The notes: generated from the letters alone by a model not told the origin. DNA of 64,000 nt from an uncultured Cyclobacteriaceae bacterium (GCA_905479015.1 CAJQKV010000012.1:1-64000); one strand, 5' to 3'; shown: positions 18,627-27,277, numbered from the stretch's first letter. A program made the numbers and translations.

Positions 18627-19675
18627 GTGAGATTGAGGGTTTATTAAGAAAGCATTTAAAAGATTTCACGCCTTATTCTTCAGCCAGAGATGATTTCAAG
18701 GGGGACAAGGGTATCTTTTTAGATGCAAATGAAAATGCCTTAGGCTCTGTAATTTCTGAAAAATGGAATCGATATCCAGATCCTCGACAAAGCCACTTGA
18801 AGCGCGCCATGGGTACAATCAAAGGCATTGCCCCGGAATGTATTTTTATGGGTAATGGAAGTGATGAACCTATTGATCTATTGATCAGGGCCTTTTGTGA
18901 ACCCGAGAGCGATGAGGTGATGATATTTCCTCCCACTTATGGGATGTATAAAGTGGCGGCAAATATTAATAATGTAAGGGTCAACGAGGTTTTATTAACC
19001 CCTGATTTTCAATTGGACATCGCCCAAATAAAATCAGTGCTCAATGATCAAATTAAGATCATGTTCATCTGTTCTCCCAATAATCCAACAGGAAATTTGA
19101 TAAAGACGCAAGATGTTTTGGACCTTGCGACGGTGTTCAAAGGAATCATCGTGATAGATGAGGCTTACATCGACTTTACAGACACCCCTTCCTGGATTGA
19201 AGTACTATCTAATTTTCCCCATTTTGTGGTTTTACAAACCCTGAGTAAAGCTTGGGGCTTGGCTTCGTTACGATTGGGAATGGCATTTTGTCATCCAAAG
19301 ATCGTTGATGTACTCAATTTGATTAAACCACCCTATAATATCAGTGGTCCGGTTCAAAATCACGTGCTTAAGGCATTAAAGCAGGAGGATCAAATGCGAT
19401 CATTTGTTGAAGAAATAAAAGAATTAAAAAAGGAATTGGGGTCAGCACTTGATCAATTGCCCATTGTTTTGAAAGTCTATCCCAGTGAAGCCAATTTTTT
19501 CCTAGTTAAATTCAAGGAAGTTCAAGAAGTTTTTCAGTATTTAATTCGCAATGAGATCATTCTAAGAGATAGATCAGGCTTAGTTTTATGCGAAGATTGC
19601 ATACGAATTACTGTGGGCACAGCATTTGAAAATAAGCAATTGATCCTTGCGCTGAATAATTACCTAAAGATATGA
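18623..19675 (+). CDS. hisC: histidinol-phosphate aminotransferase
   Basis: A 350-residue PLP fold-type I aminotransferase converting imidazole-acetol phosphate to histidinol phosphate. It has the HisC-type LDANENALGS near the N-terminus, CSPNNPTGN (about 150), the Asp-Glu-Ala-Tyr-Ile-Asp-Phe PLP ring-binding segment, and TLSKAWGLASLRLGM carrying the PLP lysine. It overlaps hisD and hisB by 4 bases each. Length and motifs are ordinary. Confidence 0.96.
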   Translation: MSEIEGLLRKHLKDFTPYSSARDDFKGDKGIFLDANENALGSVISEKWNRYPDPRQSHLKRAMGTIKGIAPECIFMGNGSDEPIDLLIRAFCEPESDEVMIFPPTYGMYKVAANINNVRVNEVLLTPDFQLDIAQIKSVLNDQIKIMFICSPNNPTGNLIKTQDVLDLATVFKGIIVIDEAYIDFTDTPSWIEVLSNFPHFVVLQTLSKAWGLASLRLGMAFCHPKIVDVLNLIKPPYNISGPVQNHVLKALKQEDQMRSFVEEIKELKKELGSALDQLPIVLKVYPSEANFFLVKFKEVQEVFQYLIRNEIILRDRSGLVLCEDCIRITVGTAFENKQLILALNNYLKI

Positions 19676-20766
19676 GACCTATTTTATTTATAGACCGAGA
19701 TGGAACCATTATCTCAGAGACGGAGGATGAGTTTGTAGATCAGATTGAGAAGTTGCATTTTTTACCTGATGTGCTCTATTATTTAAGAAAGATCCAACAG
19801 GAATCTCATTTTTTGTTGGTGTTAGTTTCTAATCAAGATGGTTTGGGGACTGAGGGCCATCAAGAAAAGAGATTTTATCCCATCCACAATCTGATCATCC
19901 GTACCTTAAGCTCTCAAGGTATTCATTTTGATAGGGTACATATTGATGAACATTATGAAAGTTCCGATCATAAAAATCGAAAACCAGGGATTGGTATGTT
20001 GTCTGCTTATTTGAAGGGAAATTACGACATAACTAAATCTTATGTCATTGGTGATCGCAAAACAGATATGGAGTTGGCTGATCATTTGGGCTGCCAAGGG
20101 ATTCATATAAGTAATGAAAAAAACCAAGGAGTAGCCCTTGCCACTACGTCTTGGAAAGAAATTTATGAGTTTTTGGTGGTCAATTCGCGGAAATCAAAGG
20201 TCATCAGAAAGACCAATGAAACAGATATCAGCATTGAATTAAATTTAGAGGGTACTGGCCAAACGGACATAAGTACTGGTTTGCATTTTTTTGATCATAT
20301 GCTGGACCAACTGGGCAAGCATGGTGGCATGGATTTAAAAATCCAAGTAACGGGTGATTTACATATAGATGAGCACCATACGATAGAAGATACAGGTTTG
20401 GCTTTGGGCGAAGCCATGGTCAAAGCCTTAGGGTCTAAAAAAGGAATCAACAGATATGGATTTTTATTACCTATGGACGAGGCATTGGCTCAAGTGGCGG
20501 TGGACTTTGGTGGTCGACCTTGGATGGAATGGGAAGGTATTTTTAAAAGAGAAAGGGTTGGAGATGTCCCCACGGAAATGATTCATCATTTTTTTAAATC
20601 TTTCTCAGATGCTTCCAAATGCAATCTAAATATTAAAGTCGCTGGCGATAATGAGCACCACATGATTGAAAGTATTTTCAAAGCTTTTGCAAAAGCCATT
20701 AAAATGGCCATAAGAAAGGACCCAAGAGCTTTAGATACACTTCCATCTACTAAAGGGATTCTTTAG
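19672..20766 (+). CDS. hisB: bifunctional histidinol-phosphatase / imidazoleglycerol-phosphate dehydratase
   Basis: A 364-residue fusion. Residues 1-170 are a HAD phosphatase with FIDRDGT (nucleophile Asp8), SNQDGLG and IGDRKTDMELA. Residues about 175-364 are the IGP dehydratase, with the metal-binding HFFDHMLDQLGKHGG, DEHHTIEDTG and GDNEHHMIES motifs. It carries out steps 6 and 8 of histidine synthesis. It is the last his gene here: the stop lies 3 bases before the end of a convergent gene, so hisHAFI must be elsewhere. The phosphatase half also has few cysteines in its usual zinc-loop region. Confidence 0.96.
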   Translation: MRPILFIDRDGTIISETEDEFVDQIEKLHFLPDVLYYLRKIQQESHFLLVLVSNQDGLGTEGHQEKRFYPIHNLIIRTLSSQGIHFDRVHIDEHYESSDHKNRKPGIGMLSAYLKGNYDITKSYVIGDRKTDMELADHLGCQGIHISNEKNQGVALATTSWKEIYEFLVVNSRKSKVIRKTNETDISIELNLEGTGQTDISTGLHFFDHMLDQLGKHGGMDLKIQVTGDLHIDEHHTIEDTGLALGEAMVKALGSKKGINRYGFLLPMDEALAQVAVDFGGRPWMEWEGIFKRERVGDVPTEMIHHFFKSFSDASKCNLNIKVAGDNEHHMIESIFKAFAKAIKMAIRKDPRALDTLPSTKGIL

Positions 20767-20769
20767 GTG

Positions 20770-21210
20770 TTATACGCGGTCCCAGGGGATCGAGATGAGC
20801 ATCAATGCCAACGAGATACCGAAGAAAACCAATTGATTTTTGAATTTACTTTCACTCGAGAGGGCTTTCTTTGTTTTGGTACTCCCAATGGTGACAATTA
20901 TGGTGACCAAGGTCATGATAGAAATGTGCTCAACGGCCCAAAAGCGAATTGAGGGATCTTTCATAGCAGCACTGAAATCGGCAAAAGCCGCTTGTGTGAT
21001 GGGACTGAAAAAGAAGTACAAAGAGATCCCAAGGAGGAGCATCAGATGAACCGTTCCTGCAAAAGAAGAAGCAAGAATTCGATCTATTTTTTGGTACTCT
21101 TTTTTGCCATAAAATCCAATCATTGACTTAACCAGGATGATCAGAGGAAGCAGAAGTGCCAGCCATCTAAATCCTGAATGTGCATATAGCAATATTTTAT
21201 AGGTGCTCAT
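20770..21210 (-). CDS. small four-helix membrane protein, cytochrome-b-like annotation in relatives
   Basis: A 146-residue integral membrane protein with four predicted helices (about 10-30, 47-68, 85-105, 122-140). It has conserved-looking histidines in or near helices: His in YAHSGFRWL, His in GTVHLMLLLG and His in AVEHISIM. Related Bacteroidota proteins are often labelled cytochrome B, and the histidines could bind haem, but no CxxCH is present and this is unproven. ATG 21210 (MSTYKILLYAHSG) is preferred over the longer form from 21237. It is convergent with hisB with a 3-base gap. Confidence 0.7.
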   Translation of the reverse strand: MSTYKILLYAHSGFRWLALLLPLIILVKSMIGFYGKKEYQKIDRILASSFAGTVHLMLLLGISLYFFFSPITQAAFADFSAAMKDPSIRFWAVEHISIMTLVTIIVTIGSTKTKKALSSESKFKNQLVFFGISLALMLISIPWDRV

Positions 21211-21325
21211 ATTGTCTTTTTTGGCTAAATTAGGCATTAAAGACTACAATTTGAATCATTTTTTCAATAAAGATAAATATGGATGATGGGAGCTGCTTTA
21301 GGACGGGTTAGCCCGCCTAGAACCA

Positions 21326-22387
21326 TTAAAATTCAATACTCATTTGAGGATTGAATACTTTGTTAAATTGTAAATTTGAGATGCCGATTCCCAGCAGTCG
21401 AATACCTGCTTCATGTAACAAGTCTTCGTTAAGCAAAGACTTGATGAGTACTTGAATTTCAGAAAGATTTAAAATGACTTCTTTTTGTGATTTGCTTCTC
21501 GTGATTTGCTTAAAATTTCCATACTTTATTTTAAGACTTATGGTTCTACCTTGTGCAGATTGCAGCTGATATCTTCTAAAAACTTCTTCAGCGATGGGTT
21601 TTAGATGAGATTGGATATCTGAAAGGTTCATCAAGTGATGTGAAAAGGTATTTTCGGCGCTGATAGATTTTCTTTTGCGATCGGGCAGGACAGGTCTGTG
21701 GTCAATGCCACGGACCACATGATAATAGTAATTCCCCTGCTTACCATATCGCAGACACAAATCATCCAATGTTTTCGCTTTTAGGTCTTTGCCTGTAAAA
21801 ATACCTGCATGCTTCATTTTTTCGGCAGTGACCTTGCCTATACCATGAAATTTTTTGATCGGGAGTTTTTCAATAAATACCGTTGCGTTTTCGGGTAAAA
21901 CCACGTAAAGTCCATTGGGCTTTTCCATATCAGAGGCGATCTTGGCCAAAAACTTATTGAAGGAAATGCCTGCAGAAGCAATTAATCCTGTTCTTTCTTT
22001 GATTTTCTTCTTGATATCTATGGCGATGAGGGTAGCTGATTTCAGACCGATTTTGGGATGAGTGATGTCCAAAAAAGCTTCATCGAGCGATAAGGGTTCA
22101 ACCAAGTCTGTATATTCATGAAATATGGCCCTAATTTCATTAGAGATTTCTTTGTACCGATCAAATCGGGGTTTGACGAAAATAAGTTGTGGACACAATT
22201 TTGCGGCAATTCTGGAAGATAAGGCAGATTTTATCCCAAATTTCCGAGCTTCATAACTCGCTGCTGCAACGACGCCACCCTCTTTATTCCCCCCCACGGC
22301 GACGGGCTTTCCTCGTAAATCAGGGTCGTCATTTTGCTCAACAGATGCATAAAAGGCATCCATGTCAATATGTATTATTTTACGCAT
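21326..22387 (-). CDS. dinB: DNA polymerase IV (Y family)
   Basis: A 353-residue translesion polymerase. The palm begins with RKIIHIDMDAFYASVEQ, and the catalytic acids continue in PLSLDEAFLDIT (about 105). FNKFLAKIASDMEKPNG and the helix-hairpin-helix KFHGIGKVTAEKM are present, and the little-finger domain begins around 245. ATG 22387 is chosen because it gives the family N-terminus and lies about 20 bases downstream of a TATTTTTG box. The alternative TTG at 22414 falls within that box. The C-terminus has no clear beta-clamp motif beyond the hydrophobic NLQFNKVF segment. It is transcribed downstream of the lipid cluster, probably separately. Confidence 0.95.
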   Translation of the reverse strand: MRKIIHIDMDAFYASVEQNDDPDLRGKPVAVGGNKEGGVVAAASYEARKFGIKSALSSRIAAKLCPQLIFVKPRFDRYKEISNEIRAIFHEYTDLVEPLSLDEAFLDITHPKIGLKSATLIAIDIKKKIKERTGLIASAGISFNKFLAKIASDMEKPNGLYVVLPENATVFIEKLPIKKFHGIGKVTAEKMKHAGIFTGKDLKAKTLDDLCLRYGKQGNYYYHVVRGIDHRPVLPDRKRKSISAENTFSHHLMNLSDIQSHLKPIAEEVFRRYQLQSAQGRTISLKIKYGNFKQITRSKSQKEVILNLSEIQVLIKSLLNEDLLHEAGIRLLGIGISNLQFNKVFNPQMSIEF

Positions 22388-22411
22388 TCGTTGGGTGAAT
22401 ACCTGTGAAAT

Positions 22412-22419
22412 CAAAAATA
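22412..22419 (-). promoter_or_regulatory. -7 box upstream of dinB
   Basis: Minus strand TATTTTTG matches TAnnTTTG, about 25 bases upstream of the dinB ATG at 22387. A TTTG is present 12 bases further upstream, closer than normal. The surrounding sequence is A/T-rich, so chance matches are likely. Confidence 0.35.
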
Positions 22420-22437
22420 ATCAATTATTAGCAAAAT

Positions 22438-22971
22438 TTAGGATTCTAAAATGCCATGCTTTTCTATACAAAAAGCCATGTAATTACCATGATGGGTTAA
22501 AGAAATGGGAAATTCTTTTTCTTCGTTTACACAAAGCAGGGGCAGTTGATTTTCATCTAGAGTAAAGCTGATATTCAAAGGCTTGAAATAGGCAATGATT
22601 CTTGCACGAATGATTTTTTGAGAAGACGCTTTTTGATGATTCATCCAAATTTGATGCATAAGTTCCATCGATGGTGGTGCGGCCGTAGCCACTACATAGC
22701 TGGGTGTGGTCTCAACAGTGCCCAATAGCTTTTTGGAAGAGAAATGTAAATCATTTGAAAAAATAACTGTAATGAGTTTTGGATCGAATGATTTTAATTG
22801 CCGTTTACTCTTGAAAACAGCCTCTTTAGCACTCCAAACGATCCAATAGAGTAGGATGGGATCTATATTTTCAGGGTATTGATCACCTTTGGCTTTTATG
22901 AACCGTAGATGATCCGCAGTACGTAGATGTAATAGGGGATCTTTTATATCAACGATATCAATTCCAATCAC
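22438..22971 (-). CDS. 4'-phosphopantetheinyl transferase
   Basis: A 177-residue transferase that would activate acyl carrier proteins by moving phosphopantetheine from CoA to a serine. The metal-binding MIGIDIVDI opens the protein and WSAKEAVFK, the family's second signature, lies around residue 46-54. The size lies between AcpS (about 125) and Sfp types (about 220). It overlaps the upstream small secreted protein gene by 4 bases and closes an operon containing its probable substrate, the ACP at 23397-23651. This supports a dedicated pair, but whether it also serves the housekeeping ACP is unknown. Confidence 0.87.
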   Translation of the reverse strand: MIGIDIVDIKDPLLHLRTADHLRFIKAKGDQYPENIDPILLYWIVWSAKEAVFKSKRQLKSFDPKLITVIFSNDLHFSSKKLLGTVETTPSYVVATAAPPSMELMHQIWMNHQKASSQKIIRARIIAYFKPLNISFTLDENQLPLLCVNEEKEFPISLTHHGNYMAFCIEKHGILES

Positions 22972-23357
22972 TCAAGATAGATATTATGTTTTTTTTCGTA
23001 TACGATTAAACCAGTTTGGCCATTTTTACTAGATTCATAGGCATAATCATAGCTTTCGCCATTTTCGAAAATTTCATATCGGATCATCCAATGGGTATCG
23101 ACAATAAAAGCATTCAATATTGATCCATTCTCAAGCTGAATCTTTATGACATTAGTTCCTTTTTTTAAGAAGGGATTTAAATCAAGGGATAAATTTAATT
23201 CAGGATTTCCGTCGATGAATTGGCTATCAAAAACAAGTTCATCATTGACAAAGGCATAGACTCTGTTGTCTATTTTAGAAAAAGCGATACTGTAATTTGG
23301 AGTTTGAGTAATGGGAAATAAAAAACAAATGAGCCAAAAAGAAAATATGGATTTCAT
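22968..23357 (-). CDS. small secreted protein of unknown function in the lipid operon
   Basis: I do not recognise this 129-residue protein. The N-terminus (MKSIFSFWLICFLFPITQ) looks like a signal peptide, and the mature part has alternating hydrophobic residues that suggest a small beta-sandwich (NYSIAFSKIDNRVYAFVND, then GTNVIKIQLENGS). It ends in a 4-base overlap with the phosphopantetheinyl transferase and starts 39 bases after the ACP gene, so it is part of the transcript. A periplasmic or outer-membrane role in handling the cluster's lipid is conceivable, but nothing in the sequence proves it. Confidence 0.68.
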   Translation of the reverse strand: MKSIFSFWLICFLFPITQTPNYSIAFSKIDNRVYAFVNDELVFDSQFIDGNPELNLSLDLNPFLKKGTNVIKIQLENGSILNAFIVDTHWMIRYEIFENGESYDYAYESSKNGQTGLIVYEKKHNIYLE

Positions 23358-23396
23358 TTAGATGGATTTTAAATACGGACTTGATAAAAGGATGAC

Positions 23397-23651
23397 TTAT
23401 TTTTCTTGCACCTTACCATGAATGACATCAATGGCTTGGCCGATGGTACCCATTTGCATGATGACATCATCCTCTATCATGATATCATATTTTTCTTCAA
23501 CATCTAATACAATATCTACAATGTGTGCAGAATTTATTTTTAGGTCATTGATGAGATCATGTTCAAGTGTCAAATTATCTAGAATCTCTTTCTCAGGAAC
23601 ATAAATCGCTATGATATTTTTTAATTCTTCTTGTATTTTATTTTTATCCAT
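23397..23651 (-). CDS. acyl carrier protein, dedicated to the lipid cluster
   Basis: An 84-residue ACP that carries growing acyl chains on phosphopantetheine. Four-helix ACP layout is seen: an acidic helix I (residues 3-17), then LINDLKINSAHIVDIVLDVEE, with the attachment serine at Ser41. The usual Asp-Ser-Leu is Asn-Ser-Ala here, so the recognition helix differs from housekeeping ACPs. It overlaps the ketosynthase gene by 8 bases and precedes the phosphopantetheinyl transferase. Divergence plus location suggest a specialised carrier. Confidence 0.88.
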   Translation of the reverse strand: MDKNKIQEELKNIIAIYVPEKEILDNLTLEHDLINDLKINSAHIVDIVLDVEEKYDIMIEDDVIMQMGTIGQAIDVIHGKVQEK

Positions 23652-24924
23652 CTTGCCATTTTCTTAGTACTATACTGCAATTTAAATCACCAAAAGCAAA
23701 ATTGGCTTTAATAGCGGTATTAATTTCTTTATCAACGGTCTTCATAGGAATACGATCCAATGGAATTTCCGCAGTAATATCAGGATCTACTTCTTTGATA
23801 TTGTAGTTACCATGAACAAATGATTTTTCCATTTGAATCAGGGTAGCCACCAATTCGATGGATCCGGCACCGGCAATACAATGTCCAATCATTGATTTAG
23901 CGGTATTGATGAGTGGAAATTGGTCTTGGGTGCATCCGAGGGCCTTTTTCCAATTTTTTATTTCAGTAGAATCACCTTTTGTACCGGTCAGATGCCCACT
24001 GATAAGATCTATTTCATCACTACTTACCTTTGCTTGATGTAAGCTATTCTTCATACAATGAATGACCGCATTGGAATTAGGAGCCGTCATACTTCCCCCA
24101 TCTCGGAAACCACCTGAATTGACATCAGCACCCAAGATTTCGGCATAGATTTTAGCCCCACGACTTTGAGCACTTTCAAGTGTTTCTAACACCATGGCCC
24201 CTGATCCACTTCCCGGAATAAATCCAAGTCTACTATTGCACATGGGCCGCGAACCATTGGTTGGATCTTCGTTGGAATCACTGGTGAGTATCCGCATCGC
24301 ATCAAAGGCACCCCAAATAAAAATCCCATCTCCTTCGGTACTTCCACACAGCATTCTTTTGGCCTTTCCTAATTTGAGATGTTCATAACCTAGTAATACC
24401 GATTCAGTACCTGTAATACATGCGGAGGAGTTTGATAATACTCTGTTGCCTAGACCTAAAATTTTATTGAGATAGGCGGCGGCTCCACTGCTCATACATT
24501 GTGGTATGGCCCGTGAACCGAGTCGCTTATTATTACCTGATATTATTTTAGACCATATATCAGCAGTTGTGCTATCCATCCCTAATGCTCCAGAGCCAAT
24601 GACCATACCAGAATCAAAATCTATTTGATCATTGCTATAGCTTAATCCAGCATTTTCCCAAGCCTCAAATCCTGCTAGGCAGGCATAGATAATGGCCTTA
24701 TTCTCTAATTTATTTTGATAATAATCATCAAAATAGCGCGCTTTATACGCATCAGTGATCAATGGTCTAGCGGCAATTTGACATCTGAAATTTAATGACT
24801 GAGATTCTTCAAAAAAACGGATACCTGAGCGACCTTCTTTTAATGCTACTTCAAAATCTGCTGCGCCTAATGCGTTGGGCGCCACGACACCAATACCTGT
24901 AATGACAACTCTATTATTGATCAA
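23644..24924 (-). CDS. beta-ketoacyl-ACP synthase (FabF/KAS-II-like)
   Basis: A 426-residue thiolase-fold condensing enzyme that extends acyl-ACP with malonyl-ACP. The catalytic triad is intact: Cys169 in NSSACITG, His311 in SGHLTGTKGD and His348 in SMIGHCIAGAG. The motifs differ from housekeeping FabF: the first His sits in GHLTGT rather than HGTST, and the C-terminal glycine motif is NFAFGDLN rather than SFGFGGHN. This fits a specialised KAS. It overlaps the dehydratase (11 bases) and ACP (8 bases) genes in one operon. Confidence 0.93.
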   Translation of the reverse strand: MINNRVVITGIGVVAPNALGAADFEVALKEGRSGIRFFEESQSLNFRCQIAARPLITDAYKARYFDDYYQNKLENKAIIYACLAGFEAWENAGLSYSNDQIDFDSGMVIGSGALGMDSTTADIWSKIISGNNKRLGSRAIPQCMSSGAAAYLNKILGLGNRVLSNSSACITGTESVLLGYEHLKLGKAKRMLCGSTEGDGIFIWGAFDAMRILTSDSNEDPTNGSRPMCNSRLGFIPGSGSGAMVLETLESAQSRGAKIYAEILGADVNSGGFRDGGSMTAPNSNAVIHCMKNSLHQAKVSSDEIDLISGHLTGTKGDSTEIKNWKKALGCTQDQFPLINTAKSMIGHCIAGAGSIELVATLIQMEKSFVHGNYNIKEVDPDITAEIPLDRIPMKTVDKEINTAIKANFAFGDLNCSIVLRKWQDG

Positions 24925-25381
24925 TTTTATCTTTATTTACAATCATACCTGAAAATACACCTTTGCAAATTAATTGATTCGTCAGAATATTTTTACAGGT
25001 TACTAAACATTTTAATTTATTGAATCGATAATATATTTTTTCGGAAGTTACCTCCAGCTGATCTTCAGGATATACGGGACCTAAAAAATCAACAGCAGCA
25101 GAGGTGAATATGGGTACAAGCAGCGCTTCTTGATCCTTTAATTTTTCTTTGGCAAGATAAATTCCATAACAAACCAATCCAATTTGAGCCATGATTTCAA
25201 TTAAGATGACTCCGGGTGTTATGGGATTATTAGGAAAATGACCTTGATAGAAATATTCATCTTTTTTAAGTTGATAATAACCTTTGGACCCATTTTCAGT
25301 AATTTCTTCTAACGCATCCACAAATAAAAATGGGGGCTGGTAGGGCAGTGCTTCGATAATTTCTTTTAGTGATTGTCTCAT
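24914..25381 (-). CDS. 3-hydroxyacyl-ACP dehydratase, hotdog fold (FabZ-like)
   Basis: A 155-residue hotdog-fold protein that removes water from 3-hydroxyacyl-ACP. The FabZ-type active site is QGHFPNNPITPGVILIEIMAQ-like, with His48 and Glu62 as catalytic residues, and YQPPFLFVDAL precedes it. It lies between an enoyl-reductase-like SDR (4-base overlap) and the ketosynthase (11-base overlap). With these two and a ketoreductase it would complete an elongation cycle. Chain length and any isomerase activity cannot be inferred. Confidence 0.9.
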   Translation of the reverse strand: MRQSLKEIIEALPYQPPFLFVDALEEITENGSKGYYQLKKDEYFYQGHFPNNPITPGVILIEIMAQIGLVCYGIYLAKEKLKDQEALLVPIFTSAAVDFLGPVYPEDQLEVTSEKIYYRFNKLKCLVTCKNILTNQLICKGVFSGMIVNKDKIDQ

Positions 25382-26157
25382 CCCATTAAATGTTCTCCAC
25401 CATCGACAAACATTACATTACCATTAATCCAGTTTGATTCAGGTAGGGTCAATAGATAAATGGCGTTGGCAATATCTTCGGGTAGTGTCATGCGACCCAG
25501 TGGGTTTCTTTTTGAAGCTTCCTCAATGAGTTCTTCATAATTAGGGATGAATCGCAATGAAGGGGTATCCGTAATTCCGGCATTGATGCAATTGACCCGT
25601 ACGCCAAAGGGAGCAAGTTCTACCGCTAAGTATTTAGAGAGTATTTCTAAGGATGATTTTGCCATAGCTACGGCGCCATAACCTTTCCAGTAACGGGCAC
25701 TACCTGCAGAGGTTAGGGTGACAAGCCTGCTACCGGACTTCAAGAGTGAATGATCTTTTAAGGTTTGAACCCACGTTAAAACGTTTGTCGCCATGGCATC
25801 TATAGTAAGTGCTATATCTTGTGCTGTGAGGGTGGGTTGATCCTCTTTTGATACAAAAGGCTTTAGATTGCCTCTTGAAATGGCATGCAAAACCAGATCA
25901 AAGGAAAGGTTTGGGACCTGAGCAGTAATCAAAGCAAGGGTTTCATTGATCCTTTCTTTATTGGTGCCATCTACATTAAAACTGATTACTTTTTGCCCTG
26001 TTTTTTTTATTTCATCAAGATGTTCATTGAAGGCAGGTATCAAAGACCGTCTGTCTCGATGGATGATGATCAGATTAAAACCATGTTTACTTAATTTCTG
26101 GGATGTGGCCAGGCCCATACCACTTGACCCTCCAATAATTAAAGCCCATTTTTTCAT
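25378..26157 (-). CDS. FabL-like enoyl-ACP reductase (SDR family)
   Basis: A 259-residue short-chain dehydrogenase. The NAD(P) motif is GGSSGMGLA (9-17). The active site is Tyr160 with Lys167, a Tyr-x6-Lys spacing that marks enoyl reductases (FabI/FabL/InhA) rather than the Tyr-x3-Lys of ketoreductases. Segments such as GSARYWKGYGAVAMAKSSLE and RFIPNYEELIEEASKRNPLGRM are what I recall for Bacillus FabL. It therefore probably reduces trans-2-enoyl-ACP. A ketosphinganine reductase role is less likely on this spacing, but not excluded. It is translationally coupled to the dehydratase and separated by 1 base from the GNAT gene. Confidence 0.85.
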   Translation of the reverse strand: MKKWALIIGGSSGMGLATSQKLSKHGFNLIIIHRDRRSLIPAFNEHLDEIKKTGQKVISFNVDGTNKERINETLALITAQVPNLSFDLVLHAISRGNLKPFVSKEDQPTLTAQDIALTIDAMATNVLTWVQTLKDHSLLKSGSRLVTLTSAGSARYWKGYGAVAMAKSSLEILSKYLAVELAPFGVRVNCINAGITDTPSLRFIPNYEELIEEASKRNPLGRMTLPEDIANAIYLLTLPESNWINGNVMFVDGGEHLMG

Positions 26158-26158
26158 A

Positions 26159-27277
26159 TTATATAGATTTAATAAAACATCTTCTACGGATAACAGTAGT
26201 TACGTTTCCTCTAAACTCATTCCAAAGATTAATGACGTTATGATTATCCTCAAGCATAATCGCTGTATTTACCATGCGCACTTTATTTTCAATAAAATTA
26301 GATAAAAGTTCAACGAATATTAACTGACTAGCCCCTAACTTTTGATATTCAGGATTTACACCGATAAGCAGCATGTCCAAAGTTTCGTTCTTCTGAAAAG
26401 CTTGAAGTAAATGGATAAAGCCAAAAGGATAAAGCTTTCCTTTGGCTTTTTGAAGTGCTTTTGAGAGAGAAGGCAAGGTAATCGCGCAAGCGACAACGTC
26501 ATCTTTTTCATTGACGATGATGGTTACAAATTCTTTTCTAACGAACCCCAAGTAGGCATCGACGTAATATTCAATTTGTTTGTCGTTCAAAGGATAAAAC
26601 CCATAGAGGTTGGTAAAAGAACTATTTAAAGTTTGAAAGATAGCTTTTGAATAGGGTTTTAATTGAGATTTACTTTTAATTTTCTTTGCCTCAAGTTTGA
26701 ATCTGGTTTTGATCAAAGAGGCCCCTCTCATCATTCTTTTGGGTAATTCTTTGGGTACTACGCCACGACCTTCTAGCCAGTCACAAGCTTTTGAAAACCC
26801 AAGGCTTTCAAAATGCGAAGCGTAATAAGGGAAATTATAAATAGTTGCTTGCGTAGCCAATTCATCAAAACCATCGATTAAAGTACCTTCAAAGTCAAAG
26901 TCCGTAAACCCCAAGGGTCCATGAATACCAGTAATACCAAATGATTTGGCCCAATCAATGATACCTTGGATCAGGGCAGTAGATACTTTTTTGTCATCAA
27001 TGAAATCAATCCAGCCAAATCGAACGAGGTTTTTATCTTCTTTTTCAGCATCTAATATGATTCCTGCAATTCTACCTACAATCACACCTTTTTCTAAGGC
27101 TAACAATAATTTCACCTGACTGATTTCAAATACTGGATTTTTTGCAGTCAGGGAGCTGAGTTCAAAACTAATAAGTGGGGGGACGTAGGAGGGGCAATTT
27201 TTGTATAAATTGAAAGGGAATTTAATGAATTTCAGAAGTGTGGGTCGGTCTTTTACTTCTACTAATACTAGACTCAT
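26159..27277 (-). CDS. GNAT-fold N-acyltransferase, candidate bacterial ceramide synthase
   Basis: A 372-residue protein with a C-terminal GNAT-like core (about 240-372): VVACAITLPSL, LLIGVNPEYQKLGASQLIF with an acyl-CoA-binding-type Gln-x-x-Gly-Ala, and MLEDNHNVINLWNEF. The N-terminal part (FPFNLYKNCPSYVPPL) is typical of a large Bacteroidota GNAT family. In Caulobacter, the ceramide synthase bCerS has been reported to be an atypical GNAT protein encoded near serine palmitoyltransferase. Position next to such a synthase suggests the same N-acylation job here. That function is inferred from context and recalled family knowledge. Confidence 0.72.
   Translation of the reverse strand: MSLVLVEVKDRPTLLKFIKFPFNLYKNCPSYVPPLISFELSSLTAKNPVFEISQVKLLLALEKGVIVGRIAGIILDAEKEDKNLVRFGWIDFIDDKKVSTALIQGIIDWAKSFGITGIHGPLGFTDFDFEGTLIDGFDELATQATIYNFPYYASHFESLGFSKACDWLEGRGVVPKELPKRMMRGASLIKTRFKLEAKKIKSKSQLKPYSKAIFQTLNSSFTNLYGFYPLNDKQIEYYVDAYLGFVRKEFVTIIVNEKDDVVACAITLPSLSKALQKAKGKLYPFGFIHLLQAFQKNETLDMLLIGVNPEYQKLGASQLIFVELLSNFIENKVRMVNTAIMLEDNHNVINLWNEFRGNVTTVIRRRCFIKSI

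Noticed and set aside
21299-21319. GC-rich hairpin TAGG(A)CGGG / CCCGCCTA as terminator of dinB
   Set aside because: A stem with a bulged A exists, but there is no U-run after it on the minus strand; left unassigned.
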